DNA from: JAZUOT01 sp045604805
GTDB taxonomy: Bacteria > Bacillota > Clostridia > Oscillospirales > Acutalibacteraceae
Length of the DNA stretch: 64,000 nt
Assembly: GCA_045604805.1 (NCBI GenBank)
Contig: JAZUOT010000030.1
Coordinates: 1 to 64,000 of the forward strand
Direction of reading: 5' to 3'
Shown here: positions 29,778-41,900 of the stretch, piece by piece
How positions within the stretch are numbered: position 1 is the first letter of the stretch
How the letters are laid out: each line of letters opens with the position of its first letter
Notes under the pieces: model-generated
The model's input: only the letters and a program-made list of their open reading frames with translations
Database searches by the model: none
What the model was told of the DNA's origin: nothing
Made by a program: the position numbers and the translations under genes

Positions 29778-32700
29778 GCGAGTTGTGTCGATAAACGTTT
29801 TCTTCTTCCACCCATAAAATATTTAAAACAGATTTAATTAGCTGCAGAATGTTTTGGTTTGCAGTTAATTTTATACTTAAATATGGCTTAGTTCCCGCAC
29901 TGAATCTTATTTGATTCTCACTTTTTGATATTAAATGCGATAACACTTTCATATCTATTTTATTTATAAATAACAACAAGGTATCTTCTTTTTGTCTAAT
30001 CTCATATATACTACACTTGCTTGCTTGATTTCTCACAATTGCTATATCAATCAAATTCGTAATACTTTGGGGTATTTTACCGAAACGATCTTTTAATTCA
30101 CTGTTTATCTCTTGTGCGTCGCCTTGGTTGTGAACCATGGCGATTTTTTTGTACATATCAAGCCTTTGCTGAAGATCTGTTATATAGTTTTCTGGAATAA
30201 AAGCTTGTATTGGGATATCTATCAGGCAGTCGCTTTCATCTGTTTCATCCGAATTAATAATTCCACGCTCGCTATCAAAAGCATCAGATAAAAGTTTCAC
30301 ATACATATCATAACCGACAGCATCCATACATCCATGCTGTTCTCCTCCGAGAAGATTACCTGCTCCTCTTATTTCTAGATCTCGCATTGATATTTTAAAT
30401 CCCGCACCAAATTCCGTAAAATTCTTAACAGCATTTAGTCTTTTCATAGCAATTTCAGTAAGCACTTTACTTCTTCTAAAAGTAAAATACGCATAAGCTC
30501 TTTTTGAAGATCTTCCGACTCTGCCACGGATTTGATGCAACTGAGATAAGCCGAACTTGTCTGCATCCTCTATTATCAAAGTATTCACATTTGGAACATC
30601 TATACCTGCTTCTATGATCGTTGTACATATGAGTATATCTATCTCATGGTCCAAAAGTTTTTGCCAAATATCAGAAAGCTCATCCTCTGTCATTTTAGAA
30701 TGCGCTATTCCGAGTTTAGCATCAGGGATATCTTGGGTTAATTTTTTTGCAATTGCCGTTAAAGACTCAATATTATTTCTAAGGTAGTATACCTGTCCAC
30801 CACGCCTTAATTCTTTTCGGATCGCTTCGATTATTAACATCCTATCGTATTCTAAAACATAGCTTTGCACAGGCATACGCTCTTTAGGGGCTTCCTCTAT
30901 AGATGACATGTCCCTAATACCAGATAAAGCCATATTTAATGTTCTAGGTATCGGGGTTGCAGATAGTGTAAGAACGTCTACATTTTGCGCCATATTTTTG
31001 AATTTTTCTTTTTGCAAAACTCCGAAGCGTTGTTCTTCATCTACTATGACTAGACCAAGATCCTTAAATTTCACATCTCTTTGGACGAGTCGGTGTGTGC
31101 CTATGATTATATCTATTTCACCGCGTTCCAGTTTGCGTATAATTTCATTTTGTTCTTTTTTTGTTTTAAACCTAGACAAAAATTCTATTTTCACAGGGAA
31201 ACCATCAAATCTCTCTACTGCTGTTTTATAATGCTGCCAGGCCAAAATAGTGGTAGGAACAAGAAAAGCGCATTGTTTGCTGTCTTGAACGCATTTGAAA
31301 GCGGCTCTAAAGGCTACCTCTGTTTTCCCAAAACCAACATCTCCACACAAAAGACGATCCATGGGCTTAGAGCTTTCCATATCCTTTTTTATCTCGTTTG
31401 CTGTTCTTATCTGATCATCTGTTTCCTCGTATTCAAACCTAAGTTCGAAATCCCTTTGCCAGTCATTATCTTCAGAAAAGGCATAGCCTTTTGCATTCAT
31501 GCGCTTTGAATATATCTTTATCAGATCTTTTGCTATATCTTTTGCCTGAGCTTTGGCTTTGTTTTTTTGTTTTTGCCAGTCTTGGCTGCTCAAGCGATTG
31601 AGTTTTACAGCTTTATCATCGCTTGAACCTATATATTTAGCGACCATATCCAGCTGAGTAACTGGCACGTACAGAATATCATCTTTTGCGTACAATATTT
31701 TTATATAGTCTTTGGTAACACCCTGTGTTTCCAATCTGTGTATACCTTTAAATATACCAACACCATACAAAGAATGGACAACATAATCTTCTACTTCAAA
31801 TTGTGTAAGCGAAGACACTTTTTTAGCGTTTTCATTGTATGCTGTTTTTATTTTTCTGTTTTTTTTATGGGCACCATAACTTATTACAACGGTTTTTGTG
31901 TCAATGTATTCAAAGCTTTCAGTTAGAGAATCATCAAAGATTAAGACTTTTTTTATATCAAGTTTGGAGTAATTTTTTGAAAATCTCTCGCAAGCTATAT
32001 CTGATCGCACAAGTTCTCCTAATATTTTTTCACTATTACGTTCGCTACCAGAGAATATGCATATTTTGTAATTATTTGAAATATATGAGCGTATATCTTC
32101 TTTTAGATCCTTAAAGCTACCAGTCCAAAGTGGCAAATTTTTAGTATTTATATTTAAGTTATGGTTTTGGCTTAAGGCTAGTGGATATGATGTTTTAAGA
32201 AAATTATCAACAAAACAAATAGGATTACGTGATATTAATTTCTTTGCACTAGAAATGTCTTTCAAAAATTGCTGAGTATCAAAAATAAATTCGCCATTTT
32301 CTAGAAGTGAAACCAGCTCTTCACTTAGCAAATTAGCACAGCCATCATAGAATTTTTTGCAACTTTCATATTCATTTACGAAAATCAAATCTCCGTCTTC
32401 CAGATAAGTCAAAAGGCAAGAATCTTTGTCATATATTAGGGGTAAAAATTTATCAAAGCTACTGATGTGCATTCCACTAGACAGTAAATCTATGTCTTTA
32501 TGATTTTCAGGCTGGACCTGCTTTATCTGTGAAGCCAGAGCTATTTTATTTTCTACGAGAACTTCGCGGCATGGCAGTACAGTTATTTCATGCACACTAT
32601 TTTGTCTACGTTGATTTTCTATATTGAGCTCTGATATAGTATCTATTTCATCTCCGAAAAGTTCTATACGATAAGCTTTAGAGGAAAATGGTGAAAACAA

Positions 32701-33237
32701 ATCAATTATTCCACCTCTTATAGAAAATTGCCCCACACCGGATACCTCAATAGCTGGCTCAAAACCGCAGTTCAAGAGTTTATCTTTAAGAGCTTCCATA
32801 GCAACATTTTCACCAACAACAAGCTTAAAAGAAATTTTGTTCAAAAAGTCTTTTGGAATTGTTGCCTGCATAGCTGCTTGGAGTGTAGTTACTATAATAT
32901 CGCAAGAATTATTTGCTATAGCATAAAGTACCGATAATCGTTTGTGTTCATATTCTTTTGAAGCTGTTTCGTTACCAATAAAACAAAAATCTCTATACGG
33001 ATAGAAGAGTGAATGCATTCCCATTGAATTGATGTCTTTTTTGAGTCTAAGAGCTTCTGACTCACTTTTACAAACAACAAAAGCTCTGTGCTTTAAATCA
33101 GCACAGAGCGAAGTTATTATATTGGAAATAGCAGTAGTCGAGGGACAATTTATAGCTACATTTTCTTTTAAACTCAAGAGTTTTTTGAGTTTTTTATAAT
33201 TTGGAACTTCTGTAATAATATCATTAAAAATTCCCAT
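29767..33237 (-). CDS. mfd: Transcription-repair coupling factor Mfd
   Basis: A 1156-residue SF2 translocase that removes RNA polymerase stalled at lesions and recruits UvrA. Domains in order: degenerate UvrB-like module (about 1-420), RNA polymerase interaction domain ([20 protein letters not shown]), helicase core with Walker [21 protein letters not shown] and DEEQ box, then the TRCF C-terminal domain. ATG 33237 is taken rather than GTG 33240, with AAGG 8 nt upstream. It closes the glmU-prs-pth-mfd minus-strand operon, a usual clostridial order. Confidence 0.97.
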   Translation of the reverse strand: MGIFNDIITEVPNYKKLKKLLSLKENVAINCPSTTAISNIITSLCADLKHRAFVVCKSESEALRLKKDINSMGMHSLFYPYRDFCFIGNETASKEYEHKRLSVLYAIANNSCDIIVTTLQAAMQATIPKDFLNKISFKLVVGENVAMEALKDKLLNCGFEPAIEVSGVGQFSIRGGIIDLFSPFSSKAYRIELFGDEIDTISELNIENQRRQNSVHEITVLPCREVLVENKIALASQIKQVQPENHKDIDLLSSGMHISSFDKFLPLIYDKDSCLLTYLEDGDLIFVNEYESCKKFYDGCANLLSEELVSLLENGEFIFDTQQFLKDISSAKKLISRNPICFVDNFLKTSYPLALSQNHNLNINTKNLPLWTGSFKDLKEDIRSYISNNYKICIFSGSERNSEKILGELVRSDIACERFSKNYSKLDIKKVLIFDDSLTESFEYIDTKTVVISYGAHKKNRKIKTAYNENAKKVSSLTQFEVEDYVVHSLYGVGIFKGIHRLETQGVTKDYIKILYAKDDILYVPVTQLDMVAKYIGSSDDKAVKLNRLSSQDWQKQKNKAKAQAKDIAKDLIKIYSKRMNAKGYAFSEDNDWQRDFELRFEYEETDDQIRTANEIKKDMESSKPMDRLLCGDVGFGKTEVAFRAAFKCVQDSKQCAFLVPTTILAWQHYKTAVERFDGFPVKIEFLSRFKTKKEQNEIIRKLERGEIDIIIGTHRLVQRDVKFKDLGLVIVDEEQRFGVLQKEKFKNMAQNVDVLTLSATPIPRTLNMALSGIRDMSSIEEAPKERMPVQSYVLEYDRMLIIEAIRKELRRGGQVYYLRNNIESLTAIAKKLTQDIPDAKLGIAHSKMTEDELSDIWQKLLDHEIDILICTTIIEAGIDVPNVNTLIIEDADKFGLSQLHQIRGRVGRSSKRAYAYFTFRRSKVLTEIAMKRLNAVKNFTEFGAGFKISMRDLEIRGAGNLLGGEQHGCMDAVGYDMYVKLLSDAFDSERGIINSDETDESDCLIDIPIQAFIPENYITDLQQRLDMYKKIAMVHNQGDAQEINSELKDRFGKIPQSITNLIDIAIVRNQASKCSIYEIRQKEDTLLLFINKIDMKVLSHLISKSENQIRFSAGTKPYLSIKLTANQNILQLIKSVLNILWVEEENVYRHNSPKQ

Positions 33238-33247
33238 CACAACGACC

Positions 33248-33877
33248 TTAATTATATAAATTCATAGCTTTATCAGTTTCGTTATTCAAAATCAGCTTCA
33301 AGGCTGAAAAGACATCTGTAAATTCAGCTTTAATTTTTTCCATATCGCTTGAGCTAAAAGGCGAGAGTACAAAATCTTTTAAGTCATAATCAATGTTTGA
33401 TTTGTTTCCGATACCTATTTTTATACGGGGGAAGCTATTGCTTCCTAAATTGGCGATTATATCTTTTATGCCATTGTGTCCGCCATGCGAACCTTTTTTT
33501 CTTATTCTTATTTTCCCAAGTTCAAGAGATATATCATCAAATATTATTAACACGTTTTCCGGTGGGATTTTGTAGAAATTCATTGCTTCCTTGACAGCTT
33601 GCCCACTCAGATTCATATACGTTTGAGGTTTCATCAGTAAAACTTTTTTCGAAGCTATACAGCACTCAGTTGTCAATGCTTTGAATTTATGTTTGTTGAT
33701 ATCTAGATTTAAATCTCGTGCTATATAGTCTAAAGTCATGAAACCAATATTGTGACGGGTATTAGAATATTCATCTCCAGGATTTCCAAGTCCAACTACA
33801 ATGTATTCTACTGGTCCTGGTGTAAGCTTTGTAGACAGTCCTAAACTTTTAATCTTTTCAAAAATATCATAGTTCAT
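33248..33877 (-). CDS. pth: Peptidyl-tRNA hydrolase
   Basis: A 209-residue esterase recycling tRNA from dropped-off peptidyl-tRNA. VGLGNPGDEYSNTRHNIGFM contains the catalytic His and substrate Asn; further conserved parts are KPQTYMNLSGQAV, IIFDDISLELGKIRIRKKGS and GGHNGIKDI. About 20 extra N-terminal residues precede the core compared with most homologues. It lies between prs and mfd with gaps of about 10 nt. Confidence 0.95.
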   Translation of the reverse strand: MNYDIFEKIKSLGLSTKLTPGPVEYIVVGLGNPGDEYSNTRHNIGFMTLDYIARDLNLDINKHKFKALTTECCIASKKVLLMKPQTYMNLSGQAVKEAMNFYKIPPENVLIIFDDISLELGKIRIRKKGSHGGHNGIKDIIANLGSNSFPRIKIGIGNKSNIDYDLKDFVLSPFSSSDMEKIKAEFTDVFSALKLILNNETDKAMNLYN

Positions 33878-33886
33878 AGCAAAAAG

Positions 33887-34846
33887 TTAAATAAACATAG
33901 GAGAAACAGGTCTCTCTTCGTTTAATCTTTCTATAGCTTCAGCAAAAACAGGTGCAGATGACAAGACGGTCATATTATCTAATTTCTTCTCTTCAGGGAT
34001 ATCTATAGTGTTTAGTAGTATCAGTTTTTCTATGGGACTATTTTTTATGCGTTCTATAGCAGGTCCCGACAAAACTGCGTGTGTAGCAAGTGCATAAACT
34101 GATTTAGCTTTACCGACTTCAATAACAGCATTAGCTGCATTACACAGAGTGCCAGCAGTATCTATCATGTCATCGACCATTATTACTTTTTTACCTTCTA
34201 CATCTCCTATGAGATTCATAACTTCACAGACATTTGCCATCTGTCTGCGCTTGTCTATTATGGCTATTGGGCAGTGCAAACGCTCAGCAAAATTACGTGC
34301 TCTGGTAACAGAGCCAAGATCTGGAGAAACTACGACATAATCTTCCTGATTATCCCTAATTTTACTGCGAGCATACGAGGAGAGAGTTGGCGCACCAACC
34401 AGATGGTCAACAGGTATATTAAAAAATCCTTGTATCTGCGGAGCGTGAAGATCCATGGTAAGAACTCTGTCTGCTCCTGCCGTACTTATGAGGTCTGCGA
34501 CAAGTTTTGCTGAAATAGGATCACGAGCTCTGGACTTTCTATCCTGCCTTGCATAACCAAAATATGGGATAACAGCAGTTATTCTCGCAGCTGAACCCCT
34601 TTTCATAGCGTCTATCATTATTAGGAGTTCCATAATATTATTATTTACGGGATTTGATGTGGACTGAACTATGTAACAATCACAACCTCTTACGGTTTCC
34701 TGCAAAGTTATAGAAATCTCACCGTCTGAAAAAGTAGTTACATCCGCTTCGCCAAGAGGAAGATTCAAAGCATTAACAATTTGTTTAGCGAGCGGTATGT
34801 TAGAATTACAAGTGAAAATTTTAATGTTATGAGGAATATTATCCAT
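33887..34846 (-). CDS. prs: Ribose-phosphate pyrophosphokinase (PRPP synthase)
   Basis: A 319-residue class I PRPP synthase: ribose-5-phosphate plus ATP gives PRPP and AMP. Motifs: [30 protein letters not shown], the metal/catalytic [19 protein letters not shown] and PRPP loop [15 protein letters not shown] 34846, with GGAGAG upstream. It supplies PRPP to upp and nucleotide synthesis; its substrate is made by the RpiB encoded at 9.2 kb. Confidence 0.97.
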   Translation of the reverse strand: MDNIPHNIKIFTCNSNIPLAKQIVNALNLPLGEADVTTFSDGEISITLQETVRGCDCYIVQSTSNPVNNNIMELLIMIDAMKRGSAARITAVIPYFGYARQDRKSRARDPISAKLVADLISTAGADRVLTMDLHAPQIQGFFNIPVDHLVGAPTLSSYARSKIRDNQEDYVVVSPDLGSVTRARNFAERLHCPIAIIDKRRQMANVCEVMNLIGDVEGKKVIMVDDMIDTAGTLCNAANAVIEVGKAKSVYALATHAVLSGPAIERIKNSPIEKLILLNTIDIPEEKKLDNMTVLSSAPVFAEAIERLNEERPVSPMFI

Positions 34847-34910
34847 CAAATTTTACTCTCCATTTCATTTTGAAATTCAACAATATTCAAAGTCCCACGT
34901 ATCATTATTA

Positions 34911-35666
34911 TCAAACAAAGATGCTTTTTGCAAGATTGTTTAACTTATGAAGCTGCCAAACATCATTCGCTCCCATGGCAACATACGGGTTTTCAGCAAT
35001 AAGGGCATCAACTTTGTGACCAGAGTTGAGTAAGATCTTTATCGTGTCTGGTAAGTAATATTCTTTTTGAGCGTTACAATTATTTATTTTTTCAAGAGAA
35101 AAAAGTAGATCATTCTTATCAAAAACATACACACCAGAACTTATTTCTTTTATCTTTCTCTGTTCTTCGCTTACATCTTTTTCTTCAACTATAGCCTGCA
35201 GCAAAGCACTATTATTATCTCGAATTATTCTGCCATAGCCACTTGGATCTTCTAGTACAGCCGATACAACAGTTGCAGAATTATTTTTACTGAAGTGATA
35301 TTTTAGGGTATTTTCTAGTGTTTTGCTATCAATAAAAGGGGCATCACCATTTAAAACAACTACTGAATTGCAAGCATTCTCTTTTAGGATTTTTTCAGCA
35401 CACATAACAGCATGACCAGTTCCTAGGCGTTTACTCTGAAAGACTGTGCACACATCCGGGAATTTTTCCTTCAAATAAGATTCAACTATGTGATTTTTAA
35501 AGCCTGTAACTACACAAACCTTTCCGCAAGAAATATCTAAACAAGATTCGATCACATAACTTAGCATTGGTTTACCTAAAACCTCTGACATGACTTTAGG
35601 CTTATCTGAGTTCATGCGTTTTCCTTCGCCAGCAGCCAGGATGACACAGTAAGTACTAGGTTTCAT
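34911..35666 (-). CDS. Stand-alone GlmU-type N-acetylglucosamine-1-phosphate uridylyltransferase domain
   Basis: A 251-residue nucleotidyltransferase with LAAGEGKRMNSDKPKVM (nucleotide-binding signature), LGTGHAVMCA, LNGDAPFI (metal Asp) and SGYGRIIRD, as in the N-domain of GlmU, which makes UDP-GlcNAc. The left-handed beta-helix acetyltransferase half, about 200 residues in bifunctional GlmU, is absent, and the 54 nt before prs cannot encode it. Either acetylation of GlcN-1-P is done by another protein, or this is a related single-domain UTP-transferase. GGGAGGG precedes ATG 35666. Confidence 0.82.
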   Translation of the reverse strand: MKPSTYCVILAAGEGKRMNSDKPKVMSEVLGKPMLSYVIESCLDISCGKVCVVTGFKNHIVESYLKEKFPDVCTVFQSKRLGTGHAVMCAEKILKENACNSVVVLNGDAPFIDSKTLENTLKYHFSKNNSATVVSAVLEDPSGYGRIIRDNNSALLQAIVEEKDVSEEQRKIKEISSGVYVFDKNDLLFSLEKINNCNAQKEYYLPDTIKILLNSGHKVDALIAENPYVAMGANDVWQLHKLNNLAKSIFV

Positions 35667-35698
35667 CTACTCCCTCCCAAAATCTATAACACATTGTA

Positions 35699-35726
35699 AT
35701 TATCTCATAATATGTATTTTTTTCAA
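35699..35726 (-). promoter_or_regulatory. Promoter of the glmU(N)-prs-pth-mfd operon
   Basis: Minus-strand TTGAAA (35726-35721) and GATAAT (35704-35699) with 16-nt spacing, 32 nt before the first ATG. Confidence 0.45.
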
Positions 35727-35882
35727 GTAGGTTACCAGAATAACGCCACGCAAAACGCATGAAAGCTCATCCCTACTAGAAACTGTGTGATAGACACTTT
35801 TTTAGAAGCTTAGAACTTATTCAATTTAAAATCTGCTTTTTCTTTTTTTCTCTAAACACTTGCAAAAGGTTACTCCTAATTC

Positions 35883-35912
35883 TTGTATATGGGTGTAAAA
35901 ATATAGTACAAT
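35883..35912 (+). promoter_or_regulatory. Upstream promoter of the giant gene
   Basis: TTGTAT (35883-35888) and TACAAT (35907-35912) with 18-nt spacing, giving a leader of about 60 nt that contains the tandem 15-mer. A second promoter-like pair inside that repeat, TTGATA (35928-35933) and TATAAA (35950-35955), 16 nt apart, would start so close to the ribosome site that it is less likely. Confidence 0.45.
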
Positions 35913-35926
35913 TTACACGTGAAAGA

Positions 35927-35956
35927 GTTGATACTGTAAATGTTGATACTATAAAT
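35927..35956 (+). repeat. Tandem 15-nt repeat in the leader of the giant gene
   Basis: GTTGATACTGTAAAT (35927-35941) is followed directly by GTTGATACTATAAAT (35942-35956), one mismatch. Two head-to-tail copies 15 nt apart just upstream of the ribosome site look like a regulator-binding pair or a duplicated promoter element. Confidence 0.7.
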
Positions 35957-35979
35957 AACGATAGAGGGTGCTGATTAAA

Positions 35980-38900
35980 ATGACACAAAGGGAAAAATAT
36001 TATAAACATAAAGTAATGAGAATATTAATTGATAGCAGAGACAAAAATGAAGCAAAAAACAATCTGGAGATGGCTCAGATTCATCTATCAGATGGAGAGA
36101 TTGAATATCTGAAAAATATATACAATAATTGCCGTGGTGGATCTTTTATAAGCTTAGGAGATAACACTTTAAGCATGCAAGAACTTGATGAAGTTGCAGG
36201 AGGAGTACCACTCAAGTATTATATTTCCCGCAAAGAGGCAAAAAAACTACACGAAATGTTAAATAAGCTCACTGTTAATACTGGTAAACAAGGAGATACT
36301 ATACATACTATTTACGGTGAACGTATTTCTCAGTCGAGAACAGCTGCCACACAAGAACAAGTAGAAGAATTTATGAGTCTTTTTGAAAGAAATCATCCTG
36401 GCGCCCCCAACAAACTGGACGTCAATGGAAACGAAGAAGTATTTAGTGATTTCGGGCGTTTCCGGGACCTAATAGATGAGGGACAAATAGTTTCTTCAGA
36501 AAAAGGTATTGAAAATAGTGAGCTAGCATATAACCTAGCAATGGCTTTTCACGGCTCAGTAGAACTTACTGCAGACTCTGTTCCTAATCAGGATCAAGAC
36601 TTTGCAAACAATCTTGCTCAAGCTCTCAGCGATGGTAATTTTAATGCGTTTGGGCATTTTGGTATGAATAGAAAAGATGATCTTGTTAATAATATAATGA
36701 AATGTCAGCATGAAAGCCTATTTTTAAGCGGTGAAGAGATAAGAGTAGATATGCTTGACTTTGGAAGGAACTTGTTTAAGAGTTTGCCGTCTTGTGAAGT
36801 AGGTACATGCATAAGTACTGGTAAAGAACTGGCAGCTGCTTTTGAGAAAGCTAACCCAACTGAAAAAGAATCTATTGCTGAATTCAAAATGGGTATTTTG
36901 ATAGAAACTCTTCAAAAAATACGTGATAATGGTTCTTCTAATGTAGATGATGTTGCTTTTGGGAAAGAAACTGGCCTAACTGCAGGAAATCTATCTCGCC
37001 ACCAAGCGGGTTGTACGCTTGGGACTTACCGTGAAACACATAATTTTGATCCTTTTAGTAATATTGATTTTTCTCATTGTGAGGAGATATGTAAACAGGC
37101 AAGAGAAGTTTATGAATCTTCTATTTCTATGGGGTACGAACTTGCAAGCAATCCGCTATTTTTTACGCGCCTCGCCTTGTTTTTTAGTAAACTAGCACCA
37201 TTTATTGAATTTACAGAAAAAAAAGGAAAAAGTGAAGAAGGCACCAAAAATCGTAATGGTGCAAATGGAGGTGGAAGTGAAACTAGCTCCTTGCTGGCTA
37301 GTGCTGTTTCTCTGTCCTCTTTTGGTGCTATTTCTCAAACCGGTTCGGAAGATAGCTCTCAAACCGCTTCGGAATCTAGGTCTCAAACCGGTTTGGAAGA
37401 TAGCTCTCAAACCACCGGTTCGGAAGACGCTACCGAAGAAGAACAACGATTAAAATTATTAGATAAAATGGATCCAGACGTTATAAATTTGAATGATGTT
37501 GTATATACATCTGTATTTTTTGAAAATTTTTTTACAAGTCAATCATCCAAAATTTATGAAGATCTTATGAAGGCTTTGTCCTCGGATAAATTGGACTTTA
37601 GTACAAAATATGTCGCACTCTGTTTAGCTATGTGTGTGGAAAGTGGATGTCGTTACTTCAATACAGCTATAAGCAAATTTGTGGACTCATTAACAAAATC
37701 AGAGCAATCTATCCCAGAATTGACACCAATTTTGATGGCATTTTTAAAAGGAGTTTTTTTTAGGTTCGAACATATTAGAAACAAAAATATAGTTAGGACT
37801 GCGATAATTCTAATGCCTAGGTTTAGAAAAGAATATGAGTATGGAGAATTAAGTGTTGCTCTATTATGTATGTTGGTGCGTGGTGCTACTTTAGAAAATG
37901 GAGTAGGAGTAGGAGTAGCACTAGAATTAAACTTTGCAGATGTGGTGTCAGGAGTGTACGACGTCATATATAGAATGATATGTTTCGATCTTACAAACTC
38001 CAGAAGTGAGAAAAATGGTTCTATATACATTTCCAAAGAGGCTCAAAAATTTATCGAATACGCTTGTAGTTTGATTCGTCAGACAGCTTGCTCTCCATAT
38101 GTTCGTGATAGCTTTAACAGCGTATTAAGCGGAATTAATATGGGATTGGAAAATTATGCGCCAAAAGAGGGGATAAAGCGAGAAAAATATGTTATAGACT
38201 TTTATGCTAATACTGTCGTTGTATGTACTATAGAATTACTTAGTGACTTAGTGAATGAATATCCCAGTCTTTGGAAAAATAATACAAAAATTTCATCTAA
38301 TTTATATCAAGTTTATAAGAATTTGATGAAATTTGCAGGATGTAATAAAAAAATTAATTGTAAGTTGACACCCAATAGTAACAGTGAAGGTGGATTAGCG
38401 ATCAAATACCCATTGTTTGATCTATTTAAAGATATATGCGGTAAAAAGAAAGAAGCCTTTGACCAGATTAAGGCTGATTTTGCTTTATACTTGCATAAGA
38501 TAGACCCGGTTCTTGCTGCTATATTTCTAATTAATTTGTCTGAGGTTCAAGTTCGAGAAGTGGTTAAATTATTGCATGATCAAAAATATGAAGGACTAGA
38601 AACAATAATGGGGGGTCTTATGTACAACATATTCACAAAAGAACAATCGGAAGAAGAAAAAGCCAAACGTTTTATTTCAATGCTTCCTCTTGAAATAAGA
38701 TTTGATATAGAGGCGCTTAGCACTCTGGTTACGGGTATTATTGAAAAATGCGATGAAATTGCCAAAGTGGTAGTATGCCAATCACTGGAGTCGAGACGGA
38801 TGGTGTATTCTCGTAAAGTTGACCTTAAAGAAAAGAAGATGCTTGAAATTTCAAATGCAATATCCCCCCTTGAAGGTGAAAAACTTAGTGATGAGAAAGT

Positions 38901-41900
38901 AAAGCTCATCGAAGGTGCTAGGAACGAGCAAACCGTTTTGAATATAGCCCATCGAACACAAAAGGGGTCATTACGTACACGGTTGAACTTTTGGTTGATG
39001 GTTCTTCAAAATTCAAAAGGTACACAATTAACTCCATTTGGTAACATGATTTTTAATAACGAAGATGCCGTGCGAGACCTCCTTAATAGAGAGCAAGGCA
39101 AATATATGATAAGGCAGAAAGCCAACTTAAAAAAGTTAAAGGAAGATTCAGAAGCCTTTGAGTCTGAAATTAACTCATCAGAAAAAATTAAGAATGCGAA
39201 AGAATCACTATTAGAATATTGTAATACTATTTTCTTATACGCATTGACAATAAGTAACTTAAAAGACATGCAAGAAGGGGATTTAAAAGTCAAACAAGAA
39301 GAACACTTTTTTGACGTTGTTGAAGTCGTGAGCAAGTATCTTAAAGATTTTAAAAATTTCGTGAAACTGCTTGACATTATTTTCGATCAAACAGGAAAGC
39401 ACCATTCCTTGGGTAAAATATATGAAGCCATGCAATCTAAACCAGGAGAGTGCCTCGCAACATTAATATTTGAGTTTAGAAGGGTGCTTGCTAGTAAGGA
39501 GCTTGCTACTTTTGAAGAAAAGGAAGCTCTTGTAAAAGACTTTTGCGCTCAGATAAGAAAACTCACTGAAAATAAAAGCTCAAATAGAAAAAAATTGTGC
39601 AGTAAATACATGGAAACAATTCTTAAAGCCGTTAGAAGTATGAGTGTTTCCCTAATCGCCCTAAACACAGAAAGCTCAATACAACTGTTCGAATCTATAA
39701 TCTATGGATTTTGTGATGTTAATTTTTTTGGATCTCCTGAATTTGCGAATGTAGTGCTCGATGTAGCACATGACGCGCTTGGAACTCGGCATATACACCA
39801 AGGGAAAATCCTTGAAAAAACTATAGAAGCTTACCTGAGAATGATAAGGATAAGGATCAATTTATTGGGACAGAATACAAAAAATCTACCTTTACAACTA
39901 TTCCCTAAGAATAGTTATACAGAAAGAGAATATACATATTTTATACCGTCGTCTGAAATGGAAATAACAATAACTAAAAATTGGGGCATGTTTTTAGACC
40001 GTCTATGGCGAAAAGGAAATAAAATGTTCGAGGACATAATAGATTGGTGGGAGGATAAAGCCGAAGATTATACTATAGAAGAGACAAAAAAGATTGAATC
40101 AGAACTAAAAGAACTAAAAAAACCAGAAGAACTAAAAGAACTAAAAGAACCAGAAACACTAGAAGATATTATAAAAGGAATAGAAGAGCTTAAATCAGAA
40201 ATAGAAAAAGAACTAGAAAAACTAAAAAAACCAGAAAAACCAGAAAAACCAAAAAAAGAATTAGATGACCTAAAGGAAAAATTAGATGACCTAAAGAAAA
40301 AATTAGATGTCCTACAAAAAGATGCAGAAAAAGAATTACAATTAGAATTACAAGTAGAATGCATTTACTACTTATCTTTGTTTTTGTTGGAAAGAGACAA
40401 AAGTGGCAACTACAGAGAAAATTTCAAGAATAATAGTAATTTTTTGGACGTTACTAATCTCGCTGTTTGTTTCTGCCGCAGGCCCGATACTATGGTAGTT
40501 GTATTGCTCAAATATTTGGAATTTTTTGACAGTGATTTCGCAACTAAGGTTAAAAATAAGTTCACTAGTATGTTAAATCGCGCATTGTCAAAAGAAGAGA
40601 AAGCCAGCTTAGATGCTGGAGAAGTAAAAGCCAGCTTAGATGCTAGAGAAGTAAAAGCACTTGATGCTATAGTCAAAAAAAACAAAAAACTCTTTTTCTC
40701 AGAGTGTATGTTAGTATTGTCTGCTTGTGAGACGAAAATTGTGGAGTCGTTTTTCAAAGAAAAAGAAGTCTTCGATGCTTTCTCTGAAAAAAATCCTTAT
40801 CTTGCGCTACACAACCGGGTAACGTCTGAATTGAATAAAGAGGAATCTACGATACCATTTAGAAATGAAATGAGGCCATTTTTTATTAATGGAGAAGGTA
40901 GTACTTTAAGTATGAAAGCTATACCTTCTAGCAGTTATTTTGTAGATAGAGTGAAGCCATCTTCTACTAATGGAGCAGGTAGTACTTCAAGTAAGAGAGA
41001 TGTACCTGTTATCGGCAGTTATTATGTAGATCCGACTGGATATGAAGTGGAGCCATTTTTTATTGGAGGAGAAGATATTACTTTAACGTTGAAAGGTCAA
41101 CCTTTTAGCATTCATTCTATAGGTAAATCACATACGTCAGAGATGTCGATGCCAGAGATGTCAGAAGAAGACAAAGCTAAATTCTTTCTTTTCGTGGTGT
41201 CTAAAGAAATGTTTAGCATTGTGGGAAAAAATGAAGATGCAATATATCGCTATTTAGCAGGAGATAGTTTTGATTTCTTGCGTATAGGCGAAGTTTGTGG
41301 ATTTAATGTAGAAGAAATTCAAAACTTTATAGATCTTTTCAGTAACATTAAAAAATTGCAAAGATTCCATAGCGGCATTGAAATTGTAACTGGCACTTTG
41401 GGTAAAATACATTCATGTGCAGAGGTTATAGTATCAGATCTTGTGAAATCTTTAGATGCTCTAATTGAAAAACTTAAAGGATGTGGGGAAAATGAGGTAG
41501 GCTGTTTATTTCAATTGCAAAGATATCGTGAAAATTTGCTTTCCAGTCTGCTTCGAGAAAAAAACCCTGAGGAATTTTTAGCTCAGATAGAAGGTTGTTG
41601 TGGAGAACTTCATCTAGACGGTGTTAGAGAAGAAGTTATTAACGTTTTAACGGCAATTGCTAATTTTAAAACAGAACAAAAAACTAAATATATACAGTTT
41701 CTAAGCGAACTTGTTCGTAAAATTAATCCTAAAATCATGAAATTTGTTGAAAAAAATATTAGAACAGAAAAAGGCAAAGTATTAGCTTATAGGTTAATGG
41801 ATAGACCTACTTCGGAAATAGGTTTGTATACAGAAGGATTTTTTCCATGTGTATTAAATGCGTGTCCTGAGGAAGAAGTGCTCGAGTTAATTGAAAAGAG

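Noticed and set aside
35968..35979. GTG start four codons before ATG 35980 of the giant gene
   Set aside because: The GTG is part of the ribosome site GAGGGTG itself; ATG 35980 is spaced correctly and begins MTQREKYY.
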